A stretch of DNA of 64,000 nucleotides, taken from assembly GCA_014189895.1 (NCBI GenBank), contig BJFQ01000003.1:20100-84099 (forward strand). The letters run 5' to 3'. The position numbers and the translations under genes are program-made. This DNA is from Acidobacteriota bacterium (GTDB taxonomy: Bacteria > Acidobacteriota > Holophagae > Holophagales > Holophagaceae). Positions 52,694 through 61,333 of this stretch are shown here, piece by piece. Positions within the stretch are counted from its first letter, which is position 1; each line of letters opens with the position of its first letter. The notes under the pieces were generated by a model. That model was not told the DNA's origin and did not search any database. It worked only from the letters and a program-made list of their open reading frames with translations.

Positions 52694-53887
52694 ATGGATC
52701 TAAGACTCCCCCAGGATTTACCTCTAGCCCATCAGCGTATATTTTTAAGATGCGATTTTAATGTCCCCCTTAAAAATGGAGTTATACAGGATTTCAGTAG
52801 AATCCAGGCAGCCATACCCACGATTGACTTTCTTCTTAAACAAGGATGTTCCATCGTTTTGGCTTCTCATCTTGGTCGACCCAAGTCGGGATACGAATCC
52901 TCGTTTTCACTAGAACCCATCGGAAGTGATCTCAGAAGTAGGGGCTACAATGTCCAGCTTGATGCTTTCCGGGACCAAGAGGCGACACGTGTAAGATCAG
53001 AACAATTAAATCAAGGTCAAATTCTTCTCTTGGAAAATGTGCGCTTCTATTCCGGTGAGACCAAAAATGACGAATCGCTGGGTCAATTTTATGGTTCCTT
53101 AGCCCCCTTCTACATTAACGATGCTTTCGGTGCAGCTCATCGGGCCCATGCTTCCGTTGTTTCTGCCCTACAGTATTTCAAACCAGGTCACATTGCTGCA
53201 GGTTTTTTGATGGAAAAGGAAATCAAAGGACTCAATCATATTCTTCATCCCCAAAAACCTCTGGTTTGTATCTTTGGTGGCTCAAAGATTGGGGATAAAA
53301 TTTCATTGATCAAACACTTTATCAATCGAGCTGACCATATTCTCATCGGTGGAGCCATGGCTTATGCCTTTTTAAAAGCTCAAGGAGTCCCCATAGGATC
53401 CAGCTTAATCCACGAGGGGAGCATGGAGCAAGCCGAAGAAATTCTAAGTCTTCTTAAATCTAGTTCTACTCAACTACATCTTCCAATTGATCACATCACA
53501 TCTCCTCCCGAGGGGAGTGAGGTGCTAGCTAGCATCACCGAGGATGTAGAAGTACCAGGCAATCAAAAAGCTTTAGATATTGGCCCTGAAACCATTGCCT
53601 CTTACAATGAAGAAATTCGAAAAGCTGCGACCATACTTTGGAATGGCCCCATGGGTTGGTTCGAGGAACCTGCTTATTCAACGGGAACACTAGCCATTGC
53701 GGAGCAGATTGCCCTGCAGTGTCAAAATGGTGCTTACGCAGCGGTAGGAGGCGGCGACAGCCTCGCAGCAGTCAATCTTGCCGGTGTAACAAAGAAGATT
53801 TCTCATATGAGTACCGGAGGGGGCGCTAGCCTCGAATATCTAAGTGGGGTTGAACTTCCGGGCCTCACTAACCTAATTAAACGGTAA
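52694..53887 (+). CDS. pgk: Phosphoglycerate kinase
   Basis: A 397-residue glycolytic enzyme that transfers phosphate from 1,3-bisphosphoglycerate to ADP. It has RCDFNVPL (19-26), ASHLGRPK (56-63) and ENVRFYSGE. Next come NDAFGAAHRAHAS, FGGSKIGDKI and the nucleotide-binding WNGPMGWFE block. The length is normal. gap is not adjacent; tpiA follows by 23 bases, a common pgk-tpiA unit. Confidence 0.97.
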   Translation: MDLRLPQDLPLAHQRIFLRCDFNVPLKNGVIQDFSRIQAAIPTIDFLLKQGCSIVLASHLGRPKSGYESSFSLEPIGSDLRSRGYNVQLDAFRDQEATRVRSEQLNQGQILLLENVRFYSGETKNDESLGQFYGSLAPFYINDAFGAAHRAHASVVSALQYFKPGHIAAGFLMEKEIKGLNHILHPQKPLVCIFGGSKIGDKISLIKHFINRADHILIGGAMAYAFLKAQGVPIGSSLIHEGSMEQAEEILSLLKSSSTQLHLPIDHITSPPEGSEVLASITEDVEVPGNQKALDIGPETIASYNEEIRKAATILWNGPMGWFEEPAYSTGTLAIAEQIALQCQNGAYAAVGGGDSLAAVNLAGVTKKISHMSTGGGASLEYLSGVELPGLTNLIKR

Positions 53888-53910
53888 GACTTTAGATAGA
53901 CTGAAAGCAT

Positions 53911-54684
53911 ATGGTTCATCAGCATCTCATCGCCAATTTCAAAATGAATCTTTTAGATTCAGAGATTCGTAATTATGTCTCTCAACTCAGTCAATCCGAT
54001 GTCCTGAAAAAACCGAGGCCTGTGCACCTGAAGATAGGACTTGCCCCTTCTTCCCCATATCTCCTCAGCTGCCAAGCTCAACTCTCTAAGACTTCATCCT
54101 CACTTGATTTATACGCTCAAAACATATCGCAGGCTTCTCAGGGAGCTCACACAGGAGAAGTTAGCGCGCAACAAATGCGCGATTGTGGTGCTCAGGGATC
54201 TATCATTGGGCACAGTGAAAGACGAAGTTTGCATCATGAGACTTCTGAGATCTTAGTCCAAAAGATGGAGGCCTTAAAACAATTTAAGATGCGGGCTATC
54301 TATTGCCTAGGAGAAGAGACGACCGACTTGTCAGATCAAAATCTAGACCAGCTTCTAAAAGAACAAGTAGGGATCCTAGAGGACTTCCCTTCAACGCATT
54401 TAATCATAGCCTACGAGCCCAAATGGGCTATTGGTACCGGTCGTGAGGCTGAGCCTCAACACATTCACAGAGTATCAACCTATATCCGCCAACATTTAGT
54501 CAATCTTTATGGCCAAGAACAAGCGTTGAATATCCCGCTTCTATATGGCGGGAGCGTGAACGCCAAGAACTTCTCTCCCATCCTTGATCTCGAGAATATC
54601 AATGGGGCACTTGTGGGATCTGCAAGTCTAGATTTGGATCATTTTATTGCTTTGATCGAACTCTTCATCAACGCTAACCTATAA
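53911..54684 (+). CDS. tpiA: Triosephosphate isomerase
   Basis: A 257-residue TIM-barrel enzyme interconverting dihydroxyacetone phosphate and glyceraldehyde-3-phosphate. Lys11 (ANFKMN, where most have GNWKMN), His101 (IGHSERR) and Glu169 (AYEPKWAIGTG) are the catalytic residues. LYGGSVN is the phosphate grip. The Trp-to-Phe change in the first motif is mild. Confidence 0.96.
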   Translation: MVHQHLIANFKMNLLDSEIRNYVSQLSQSDVLKKPRPVHLKIGLAPSSPYLLSCQAQLSKTSSSLDLYAQNISQASQGAHTGEVSAQQMRDCGAQGSIIGHSERRSLHHETSEILVQKMEALKQFKMRAIYCLGEETTDLSDQNLDQLLKEQVGILEDFPSTHLIIAYEPKWAIGTGREAEPQHIHRVSTYIRQHLVNLYGQEQALNIPLLYGGSVNAKNFSPILDLENINGALVGSASLDLDHFIALIELFINANL

Positions 54685-54714
54685 GACAAGATCAAAATTC
54701 ACTGTGAGATCTCC

Positions 54715-55746
54715 ATGCTGATCGTTTTAGACGTCAAAGCTCCTGTCGAATCTATCCAGCGAGTGCAATCTTTCCTCAAAGATCACGGCATTGAAAGCCA
54801 AGCGCATTCTGACCAGCACTCACAAACAATTATTGCCCCGAATGCTTCCAAGAAACTTACGATCCGCCAATTAGAGGCTTTCGAGGACGTCGTTCGAGCG
54901 GTTCCCATTACCAGTCCCTACAAATATGCGTCTATTCAGGGGGTCAATACTCCCACGGTGATCGATGTTGCCGGTATTAAAATAGGCGATGGCTCCTTGT
55001 GTTTGGTGGGGGGACCTTGCGCAGTGGAGTCTCGCGATCAACTTTTTGGAATCGCCCGCTATGTGGCAGAATCTGGTGTTAAATTATTTCGGGCTGGAGC
55101 CTATAAACCTCGAACTAGCCCTTACGCTTTTCAGGGACTCGGGATTGAAGGCCTCACTCTACTCGCCGAGGTCAAGAAAGAATTTTCCCTCGGAATCGTA
55201 ACCGAATGCTTGGACAACATGACCTTCGATGAAGTCGAGGAGGTGGCTGATATTGTTCAAATTGGAGCTCGGAATATGCAAAACTTTAGTCTGCTAAAAC
55301 GAGCTGGGCATTCCAGTAAGCCGATCCTCCTCAAACGGGGCAACTCGGCTTCGCTAGACGAGTGGCTCTTGGCGGCGGAGTACATTCTGAGTGAGGGTAA
55401 TTCTCGAGTAATCTTATGTGAGCGCGGGATTCGTACATGGTCTGATCACTCGCGTAACACTCTTGATTTATCAGTAGTGCCTGCCGCTCGAAGGCTTACT
55501 CATCTGCCTATTTTTATCGATCCAAGTCATGCTGTAGGTCGGCGTGATAGCGTCCTGCCCTGTGCACGAGCTGCAGTTGCTGTAGGCGCCGATGGCCTTT
55601 TGATCGAAACACACTGTCAACCCGAACAAGCCCTGAGTGACGGTCCTCAAGCACTCTTGCAGTCTGACTACATGGACCTCGTCGATCAGTGCAGAGAAAT
55701 TCATAAACTTCTTCAAGCCAAAACAGCGCTACACTTGGGCTTCTAG
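54715..55746 (+). CDS. aroF: 3-deoxy-7-phosphoheptulonate (DAHP) synthase, type I-beta
   Basis: A 343-residue enzyme for the first step of the shikimate pathway, condensing PEP and erythrose-4-phosphate. An N-terminal ferredoxin-like regulatory domain (about 1-70), as in Thermotoga DAHP synthase, precedes the barrel. The barrel has GGPCAVES (99-106), GAYKPRTSPYAFQG (128-141), IGARNMQNF and FIDPSHAVGRRD. The regulatory domain suggests feedback control by aromatic amino acids. It lies 30 bases after tpiA. Confidence 0.95.
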   Translation: MLIVLDVKAPVESIQRVQSFLKDHGIESQAHSDQHSQTIIAPNASKKLTIRQLEAFEDVVRAVPITSPYKYASIQGVNTPTVIDVAGIKIGDGSLCLVGGPCAVESRDQLFGIARYVAESGVKLFRAGAYKPRTSPYAFQGLGIEGLTLLAEVKKEFSLGIVTECLDNMTFDEVEEVADIVQIGARNMQNFSLLKRAGHSSKPILLKRGNSASLDEWLLAAEYILSEGNSRVILCERGIRTWSDHSRNTLDLSVVPAARRLTHLPIFIDPSHAVGRRDSVLPCARAAVAVGADGLLIETHCQPEQALSDGPQALLQSDYMDLVDQCREIHKLLQAKTALHLGF

Positions 55747-55803
55747 AACTTATTTCATTTCCTTGGGACACCTGCCTAGGTTATTCTAGATGTTGGAGAA
55801 TAA

Positions 55804-56118
55804 ATGTCAGGTCTCATACTAACTTTTCATATATTAGTCAGCGTTCTGTTAGTGTCAGCGATTCTTTTACAGCCGGGCTCAAAAGGCCGTGGGGGTTTAG
55901 GATCTGCTTATGGAGGAGGGTCGAGCGGTGCTTTTGGCCCCCAGGGTGCAACTCCTTTCTTGGCAAAAGCCACTTACTGGCTAGCGGCAGGCTTTTTAAC
56001 GACGTCTTTTATTATTGAACTCTTGATCGTGAGATCTAATCAATCGGTTCTCGATACGAAACCTGCGATCATTACCCCGGCCCCGACGGATACACCTCAA
56101 AACAACCCTTCTCGCTAA
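55804..56118 (+). CDS. secG: Preprotein translocase subunit SecG
   Basis: A 104-residue membrane protein with two helices (about 3-21 and 56-76), the small subunit of SecYEG that aids SecA cycling. The loop has ILLQPGSKGRGGLGSAYGGG and GAFGPQGATPFLAKAT, strongly diagnostic. A proline-rich cytoplasmic tail follows. secG before a leucine tRNA gene is a common arrangement. Confidence 0.95.
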   Translation: MSGLILTFHILVSVLLVSAILLQPGSKGRGGLGSAYGGGSSGAFGPQGATPFLAKATYWLAAGFLTTSFIIELLIVRSNQSVLDTKPAIITPAPTDTPQNNPSR

Positions 56119-56164
56119 TCAGACATTGACACCGCACTTTGAAGCGGTAATATTGAATGACGTA

Positions 56165-56250
56165 GCCCGCGTGGTGAAATTGGTAGACACGCCATCTTGA
56201 GGTGGTGGTGGCCACAAGCCTTAGCAGTTCGAGTCTGCTCGCGGGCACCA
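56165..56250 (+). tRNA. tRNA-Leu (anticodon GAG)
   Basis: An 86-base gene with CCA encoded and a long variable arm, as expected for leucine. The acceptor stem is GCCCGCG/CGCGGGC, and the anticodon stem CCATC/GGTGG has loop TTGAGGT (anticodon GAG). The T-arm is AGCAG/CTGCT with TTCGAGT. It lies between secG and mutY. Confidence 0.97.
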
Positions 56251-56276
56251 CTCTTAAGCCCCAAACGAGACGTGTC

Positions 56277-57383
56277 ATGACATCCATCTTGGAACGAAGC
56301 AGTGCCCCAAGAATCTTGCCACCATTGGCACGCTGGTTCGATCGCAATAAACGTATCCTCCCTTGGAGGGCGATAAATCTCAGAAGAAAACACGGCGATC
56401 CTTATGCTGTTTTGGTCTCTGAGTTTATGCTGCAACAAACCCAGGTGAATACTGTTATCCCTTATTTTGAACGCTGGATGAAGCGCTTTCCTAATTTGAA
56501 GAAATTAGCCAACGCCTCCCCTGAGACGGTCATGAAATACTGGGAAGGGCTGGGTTACTATCGACGATGTCGTAATCTTCATAAAACTTCTCAGTGGATA
56601 CAGCAACATGGCTGGCCCAAGGATCGCTCTCAGATGCAATTTTTACCGGGCATCGGATCTTATACTTCTGCAGCCATTGGTTCCATCGCTTTTCAATGGT
56701 CAAGCCCTGCCCTTGACGGCAATGTCATCCGATTTCTTTCTCGCCTTCATGCAACGAATCTGACAAATGCAAAGCAGAAGTTAGCTATGGAAGCATGGCT
56801 CCAACCTGCGCTTCAAAGTTTGGGGCCCTCGCGCCTCACTCAAGCACTGATGGAGTTTGGGAGTCTGGTATGTAAAAAGAGCAAACCTCATTGCGGGTCC
56901 TGCCCACTCAAAATGCATTGTCAGGCCTTTAGGCTGGGTCAGATTGATCTTTTCCCTCAACCCAAGAAAAAGAGCGTACCCAAAGTAGCACATCGGGGTC
57001 TTCTTATTGTTTACAGTGGAGATCGCCTTCTGCTTCAGAAACCTAGAGCGGTAGGGCTTCTGGGGGGTGTTTACTGCTTTCCCACTGCCAGTCTTTCACC
57101 TAAAGATCGCACCGGTGTGTCATATGCCCACCGCTACTCTCACCTCATCGAACATGTATACCCAATAGTCATTCGCGTGAATAACACAGCCCCATCGTCA
57201 CCTTATCGCTGGGTCAACCTTAAAAAATTGTCTCAGCTACCCTTAGGGAATCGGGACAAGTTGATGCTTAAGCACATGCACCACCTTAAGCCTAAAGAGG
57301 AGCTATCAAGGAGTCTGCAATCACAAATCAGCAAAGATATTTTTAAACATCCTATGGTCATTATTCCGGTACAAAAAGAATAA
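56277..57383 (+). CDS. mutY: A/G-specific adenine DNA glycosylase MutY
   Basis: A 368-residue repair enzyme removing adenine mispaired with 8-oxoguanine. The HhH-GPD domain has LPWR (28-31), SEFMLQQTQV with catalytic Glu49, the hairpin LPGIGSYTSAAI (123-134) and catalytic Asp147 (LDGNV). The [4Fe-4S] site is Cys199-x6-Cys206-x2-Cys209-x5-Cys215. A C-terminal Nudix-like domain (about 225-350) should read the 8-oxoG. ATG at 56277 is chosen, as earlier in-frame starts fall inside the tRNA gene. Confidence 0.95.
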   Translation: MTSILERSSAPRILPPLARWFDRNKRILPWRAINLRRKHGDPYAVLVSEFMLQQTQVNTVIPYFERWMKRFPNLKKLANASPETVMKYWEGLGYYRRCRNLHKTSQWIQQHGWPKDRSQMQFLPGIGSYTSAAIGSIAFQWSSPALDGNVIRFLSRLHATNLTNAKQKLAMEAWLQPALQSLGPSRLTQALMEFGSLVCKKSKPHCGSCPLKMHCQAFRLGQIDLFPQPKKKSVPKVAHRGLLIVYSGDRLLLQKPRAVGLLGGVYCFPTASLSPKDRTGVSYAHRYSHLIEHVYPIVIRVNNTAPSSPYRWVNLKKLSQLPLGNRDKLMLKHMHHLKPKEELSRSLQSQISKDIFKHPMVIIPVQKE

Positions 57384-57385
57384 TT

Positions 57386-58171
57386 CTAGGAAACGCCTAA
57401 ATCATCGAGTTCTTGCTGCGCAATCTTAGACTCTTGTGTTCCCGCAAAACCCTCAGCGAGTTCTCGAAATGCTTTGATGGCGGCTGGCTTAAGATTCTGG
57501 CGAAGTAAACATTGAGCTCGCTTGAGTTTGGCAGGTAAGAATTGCGAAGATGATGGTACTTCACGAATAATTTGTTCAAAGATAATCTGAGCACTATCGA
57601 AGGCCTTAGTGTTATAGGAGCATAGTCCCAGAAAAAACAGAGCCGATGGTTTATTAGGGCTCGACGGGTAGGCTTCAAGGTAATTCTTCAAAGCTGTCGA
57701 TGCCACCGTGTAATTCCCACGGTTATAGTCAAGGACTGCGGCATTAAAACTACTTTCATCAATCTTGGAGACTCCGGAAGCATTAGCGTCGGATGTATTA
57801 GAAAGTATAAAAGGTTTTCGGTCTCTATCGAGAACGATAGAGTCCTCGGAAGCCTTGTCATCCGACATTTCGGGAGACTTGGTTCGCGAAGGTACTGCGA
57901 GCCGGGCATTTAATGCCTTCGTTACTTCCGTAAGTTCGGAGAGTGTTGATTGAAGATCAGCTTGAAATCTTCTCCCTTGGGTCCGGTAGTCTTGATCGGA
58001 TTTCTGTTCATTTTTACTAACTTCCTGAGTATCTTCCATTTGCCGGCGTAGTTTAAACACCTCGATTTTTAGATCGCCGACCTCACGTTCGACTCGAGCC
58101 AATTGCTCTGACGAATCACATCCAAGAGTGAGGATTCCAGCAACCAGGAGCGGGATAGAGATTTTATACAT
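57386..58171 (-). CDS. cpoB: CpoB/YbgF-type lipoprotein with TPR repeats
   Basis: A 261-residue envelope protein. A lipoprotein signal ends at LTLGC (Cys18), followed by a coiled coil (about 22-92), a polar linker and C-terminal TPR-type repeats (about 143-258) that include the AVLDYNRGNYTVA and AYPSSPNKPSALFFLGLCSY segments. CpoB links Tol-Pal function with peptidoglycan synthesis during constriction. E. coli CpoB is a soluble periplasmic protein, so lipid anchoring is a variation. It lies downstream of tolB and pal; tolQ, tolR and tolA are not here. Confidence 0.86.
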   Translation of the reverse strand: MYKISIPLLVAGILTLGCDSSEQLARVEREVGDLKIEVFKLRRQMEDTQEVSKNEQKSDQDYRTQGRRFQADLQSTLSELTEVTKALNARLAVPSRTKSPEMSDDKASEDSIVLDRDRKPFILSNTSDANASGVSKIDESSFNAAVLDYNRGNYTVASTALKNYLEAYPSSPNKPSALFFLGLCSYNTKAFDSAQIIFEQIIREVPSSSQFLPAKLKRAQCLLRQNLKPAAIKAFRELAEGFAGTQESKIAQQELDDLGVS

Positions 58172-58202
58172 GGGTATCTCTTGGGATTAGCCCTAGTCAT
58201 GT

Positions 58203-58739
58203 CTAGTTAATTGGGGTGAATTCAGCTCGTCGATTTCGCGACCAACAGGATTCATTGCTTTCATTACAGAGCGGCTTTTCTTTTCCAAAACTGATGGACT
58301 GAAGACGGGATTCGTCGATCCCCAAGCCCTTTAGGTAAGTCACCGTGGCCGAAGCGCGCTTGTTGCCCAAGGCGAGATTATATTCATTAGTTCCTCGTTC
58401 GTCGGCATGACCGCTAATTTGCACTTTAATTTGAGGGTAGCTTCTCAAGAAGTTTGCAAGCGTCTGGAGAGAGGATTTATCTTGTTCTTTAATGATTGCT
58501 CTGTCTAAATCGAAATAAATACTTGCCATTGCTTTCGTTTTGGCCTCTTGAAAGTCTTGTTCTTCTTTTTGCCGAACTTCATCCGCTAGTTTTAATTTCA
58601 TTTCAGCTTCCTGGGCAGCCTTCATATCCACCACGGGTGCTTCAGCAACCATAGTTGGAGCTACAGTGGGCTTGCTACAGGCTAGATGGAGGAGGAGTGA
58701 AGTGGAAATGACACTTAAGGCCAGACGATTTGTAAACAT
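58203..58739 (-). CDS. pal: Peptidoglycan-associated lipoprotein Pal
   Basis: A 178-residue outer-membrane lipoprotein with the lipobox LHLAC (Cys21), a short linker helix and a C-terminal OmpA-like peptidoglycan-binding domain (about 70-176). The domain shows YFDLD, the GHADERGTNEYNLALGNKRA block (115-134) and RNRRAEF. Pal ties the outer membrane to the cell wall as part of Tol-Pal. A Cys pair in the C-terminal loop (PLCNESNESCWS) may form a disulfide. Confidence 0.95.
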   Translation of the reverse strand: MFTNRLALSVISTSLLLHLACSKPTVAPTMVAEAPVVDMKAAQEAEMKLKLADEVRQKEEQDFQEAKTKAMASIYFDLDRAIIKEQDKSSLQTLANFLRSYPQIKVQISGHADERGTNEYNLALGNKRASATVTYLKGLGIDESRLQSISFGKEKPLCNESNESCWSRNRRAEFTPIN

Positions 58740-58823
58740 TGGAAGACTCCTTTCAAATAATCATACTCGAAAGTTCATTAAATGGGGTCGTCTAAAAGTG
58801 CACAAAATCGCCGTGCAGCATCT

Positions 58824-60089
58824 TCAATTTTTGATGGACCAAACGGGACTTTGACAGAGCCCTAAATTACTAATCAGTGAGACGGAAGCCCCCGAAAGAT
58901 CTGATCGGTAAATAGCCCCACCCGAGCTCCGCGAACCAATAAATACAAGGCTTCTCCCGTCAGGAGACCAAGAGGGAGATTCATTAGAACTAACCCCAGT
59001 AGTAATTTGGTAGGATTTTCCGTCCGTGAGCTTAAAAATAAAAAGGTCAAATTTCCCTTCAAAGCGTGACACAAAAGCAATCATGCTCCCTAATGGACTC
59101 CAACTTGGAGAAGCATTGTAGGCACCGTCGAAAGTCAATTGGCGGACATTCGTCCCATCATCTTCCATGAGAAAAATCTGTGGACCACCGCCCCGATTAG
59201 AAGTGAAGGCAATCTGAGTTCCGCTCGGATTCCAAGAAGGTTCCGTATTAATACCTTCATTAAAAGTGAGTTTTCGAACCTTAAGGGTTTTAAGATCATA
59301 GAGAGCGATATCACTTCTTCCCTGAGCATCCCCAAGGACAAAAGCAAAGCGCCTGCCGTCAGGCGCCCAAACCGGGGAGGAACAGAAGGCAGGCCGATCT
59401 TTGAGGTCATAGGGAAATAGCTTTTCATGGGGGCCTCCCTCGGATTTCTGACCCCAAATTTCAGGACTACCGCTCTTGTAAGTTACATAGAGAATTCGTC
59501 CATCCTTTGCTACAGAAGGGGCAATAGTGAGACTGCCCCACTTGGTCAATTGGGATATATTGTCTCCATCTGAGTCCATTTGAAATAGTTCTTTCACCCC
59601 CGGTTTTGTCTGACGAGCAAACGTGATCTTAGAAAAGGCGCTTCCCCGCTCCCCCGTGAGCCACATAACCATATCGTCAGCCAAAATATGAGCGTAATTG
59701 TGAATTGCTAACACTCCGAATTGATATTTCACTTCATGAATAACATTCAGACTTCCAGCGTCAGTAACTTGTGCTTTCATTTCGTAGCCGCTTTCGGTTT
59801 CACCAATAATATAACTAAGCGACCAATCGATCCCCCGCTCTTTCATATTCTTTTTATCCGCCAGAGAGGAAGTCGACAGCAGAAATACTCCAGAATTTAG
59901 AAGATCTTTCCTGAGGGTCGTAGAAAAGTCTTCTACCACCCGATCAATTCCTGAGCCTACGAATTGTGGGGTATCAACATGCAAAACCACCTTTGTGCTT
60001 GCACTGGCCTGGAGACTTACTTCTGTAGGTACCTGAGCATCAAGCAGTAAATTGATCGAAAGAAGAATCAGAAAAAGGATTTGACGCAT
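58824..60089 (-). CDS. tolB: Tol-Pal system beta-propeller protein TolB
   Basis: A 421-residue periplasmic protein with a signal peptide (about 1-19), an N-terminal alpha/beta domain and a C-terminal six-bladed propeller made of PD40/WD40-like repeats. Repeats of the form PSWSPLGSMIAFVS, PSWNPSGTQIAFTSNRGG and PSWSPDGRSLVFIG are visible. TolB binds Pal and participates in outer-membrane constriction. It is followed 84 bases later by pal. Confidence 0.93.
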   Translation of the reverse strand: MRQILFLILLSINLLLDAQVPTEVSLQASASTKVVLHVDTPQFVGSGIDRVVEDFSTTLRKDLLNSGVFLLSTSSLADKKNMKERGIDWSLSYIIGETESGYEMKAQVTDAGSLNVIHEVKYQFGVLAIHNYAHILADDMVMWLTGERGSAFSKITFARQTKPGVKELFQMDSDGDNISQLTKWGSLTIAPSVAKDGRILYVTYKSGSPEIWGQKSEGGPHEKLFPYDLKDRPAFCSSPVWAPDGRRFAFVLGDAQGRSDIALYDLKTLKVRKLTFNEGINTEPSWNPSGTQIAFTSNRGGGPQIFLMEDDGTNVRQLTFDGAYNASPSWSPLGSMIAFVSRFEGKFDLFIFKLTDGKSYQITTGVSSNESPSWSPDGRSLVFIGSRSSGGAIYRSDLSGASVSLISNLGLCQSPVWSIKN

Positions 60090-60126
60090 AGATTTATGTT
60101 ACTCATTCACAATTAATTAAGCAAAG

Positions 60127-60513
60127 TTAGGTACCCGGAAGAAGGTCAGAGATCAGTTCACGGGTAAGGTCTGGAAGTTGAAGACGGAGGGCTTCTGCCG
60201 CCGTGAACCAACCCCAAGATAAAGAGGTTATGAAAGTGCCTTCGAATCGTGTTCGATAGAGCCCAAGGAACCTCCCTTCTCCTTGTTGGGGTTCCAAAGA
60301 AGGGAGGATAGGTTCCCAATCCAAGCCGGATATCCCAAGTTCCTCCAATACCTCTCTTTTGACCCCCTCTAGAGAGGTTTCATCGCTTTCTTTTTTACCG
60401 CCTGGAAGTTCCCAAAGATTGGGCATCACTGGATTGAGAGCATGACGCTTTTGGAATAAAAAACGCCCTTCGACATTAACAATTAAGGCAACTACAATTT
60501 CGGCTTGAGTCAT
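60127..60513 (-). CDS. Nudix hydrolase, MutT-like
   Basis: A 128-residue protein with a complete Nudix box: Gly39-x5-Glu45-x7-REVLEELG (53-60). Its length matches MutT, which cleans 8-oxo-dGTP from the nucleotide pool. The LWELPGGKKE lead-in is typical of MutT. With mutY also in the window, an oxidised-guanine repair role is plausible, but other Nudix substrates remain possible. It overlaps rnhB by four bases. Confidence 0.9.
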   Translation of the reverse strand: MTQAEIVVALIVNVEGRFLFQKRHALNPVMPNLWELPGGKKESDETSLEGVKREVLEELGISGLDWEPILPSLEPQQGEGRFLGLYRTRFEGTFITSLSWGWFTAAEALRLQLPDLTRELISDLLPGT

Positions 60514-61319
60514 CGTGACGATTCCTTGTGTAAAGATACGAGGCGCTCAAGATAGATATTTCTAAGCGTTTCCACCCGTTCCATCTTAATTTTCCCGTAG
60601 TTAATCCTAAAGACATCATGGAACCATGATGCAAGATCGCTTTCGCTTTGAGTAGCACATAGTGTGTCCCGAACAGCTTGAAAAATTCTTAAATCTTCTT
60701 GGATACGATTGCGAACAGGTTCAAAAGTTAATCGATGAATAGGAGAAGCTCCATACAGATCCAGCGCTCGTAAATGGTCTTTGGTTCCATACCCTTTGTG
60801 CTTATGAAAGCCGTATCGGGGATACTGTTGCCCCAGTTCTTGCATAAGCCTATCTCGGTAGACCTTGGCTAAAATACTTGCCACGGCAATCGAGCAACTG
60901 GTGTCATCTCCCTGCGGAACTAGGACTTCGGCTCGATCAAGTGCGGGCGAGGTTGTTCCGTCGATATAAAATGTGTTCACTGGCAATGAGATCTCTTGAG
61001 TAGCCTGCCGCATGGCGCTCAGCGAGGCTTGAAGAATATTGTCTCGATCAATCCCAATACAATCTACAATCCCATAACCAATAAAAGGGAGGATGGTTTC
61101 CAAGATTTTAGCTAGGTGTTCTCGTTTCTTGGGGGATATCTTTTTACTATCCCGAGCCTGGTTAAAAATATCCGGGTATGTTCGAAGGACTTGATGATTA
61201 AGAATAATGCAGCAAGCTACGACGGGTCCCGCTAGGCAGCCTCGCCCGACTTCGTCAATTCCGGCCCAGGTTTCAGAAACTGAATTGTGGCTCAGATCCC
61301 ATTTTACTAAATCTGACAT
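60510..61319 (-). CDS. rnhB: Ribonuclease HII with a C-terminal extension
   Basis: A 269-residue nuclease that cuts RNA in RNA-DNA hybrids and single ribonucleotides in DNA. The active site begins with AGIDEVGRGCLAGPV (19-33, Asp22 and Glu23). DSKKISPKKR and the YIDG strand follow, and the YPRYGFHKHKGYGTKDH block is intact. E. coli RnhB is 198 residues; here about 60 helical residues follow the catalytic domain, of unknown role. It lies between the M61 peptidase and the Nudix gene. Confidence 0.95.
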   Translation of the reverse strand: MSDLVKWDLSHNSVSETWAGIDEVGRGCLAGPVVACCIILNHQVLRTYPDIFNQARDSKKISPKKREHLAKILETILPFIGYGIVDCIGIDRDNILQASLSAMRQATQEISLPVNTFYIDGTTSPALDRAEVLVPQGDDTSCSIAVASILAKVYRDRLMQELGQQYPRYGFHKHKGYGTKDHLRALDLYGASPIHRLTFEPVRNRIQEDLRIFQAVRDTLCATQSESDLASWFHDVFRINYGKIKMERVETLRNIYLERLVSLHKESSR

Positions 61320-61333
61320 TCAGCGCCTTAGAA

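Noticed and set aside
58785..58823. Terminator-like hairpin after tolB
   Set aside because: A five-base stem with a nine-base loop and a short T-run; pal follows on the same strand and is probably read through.
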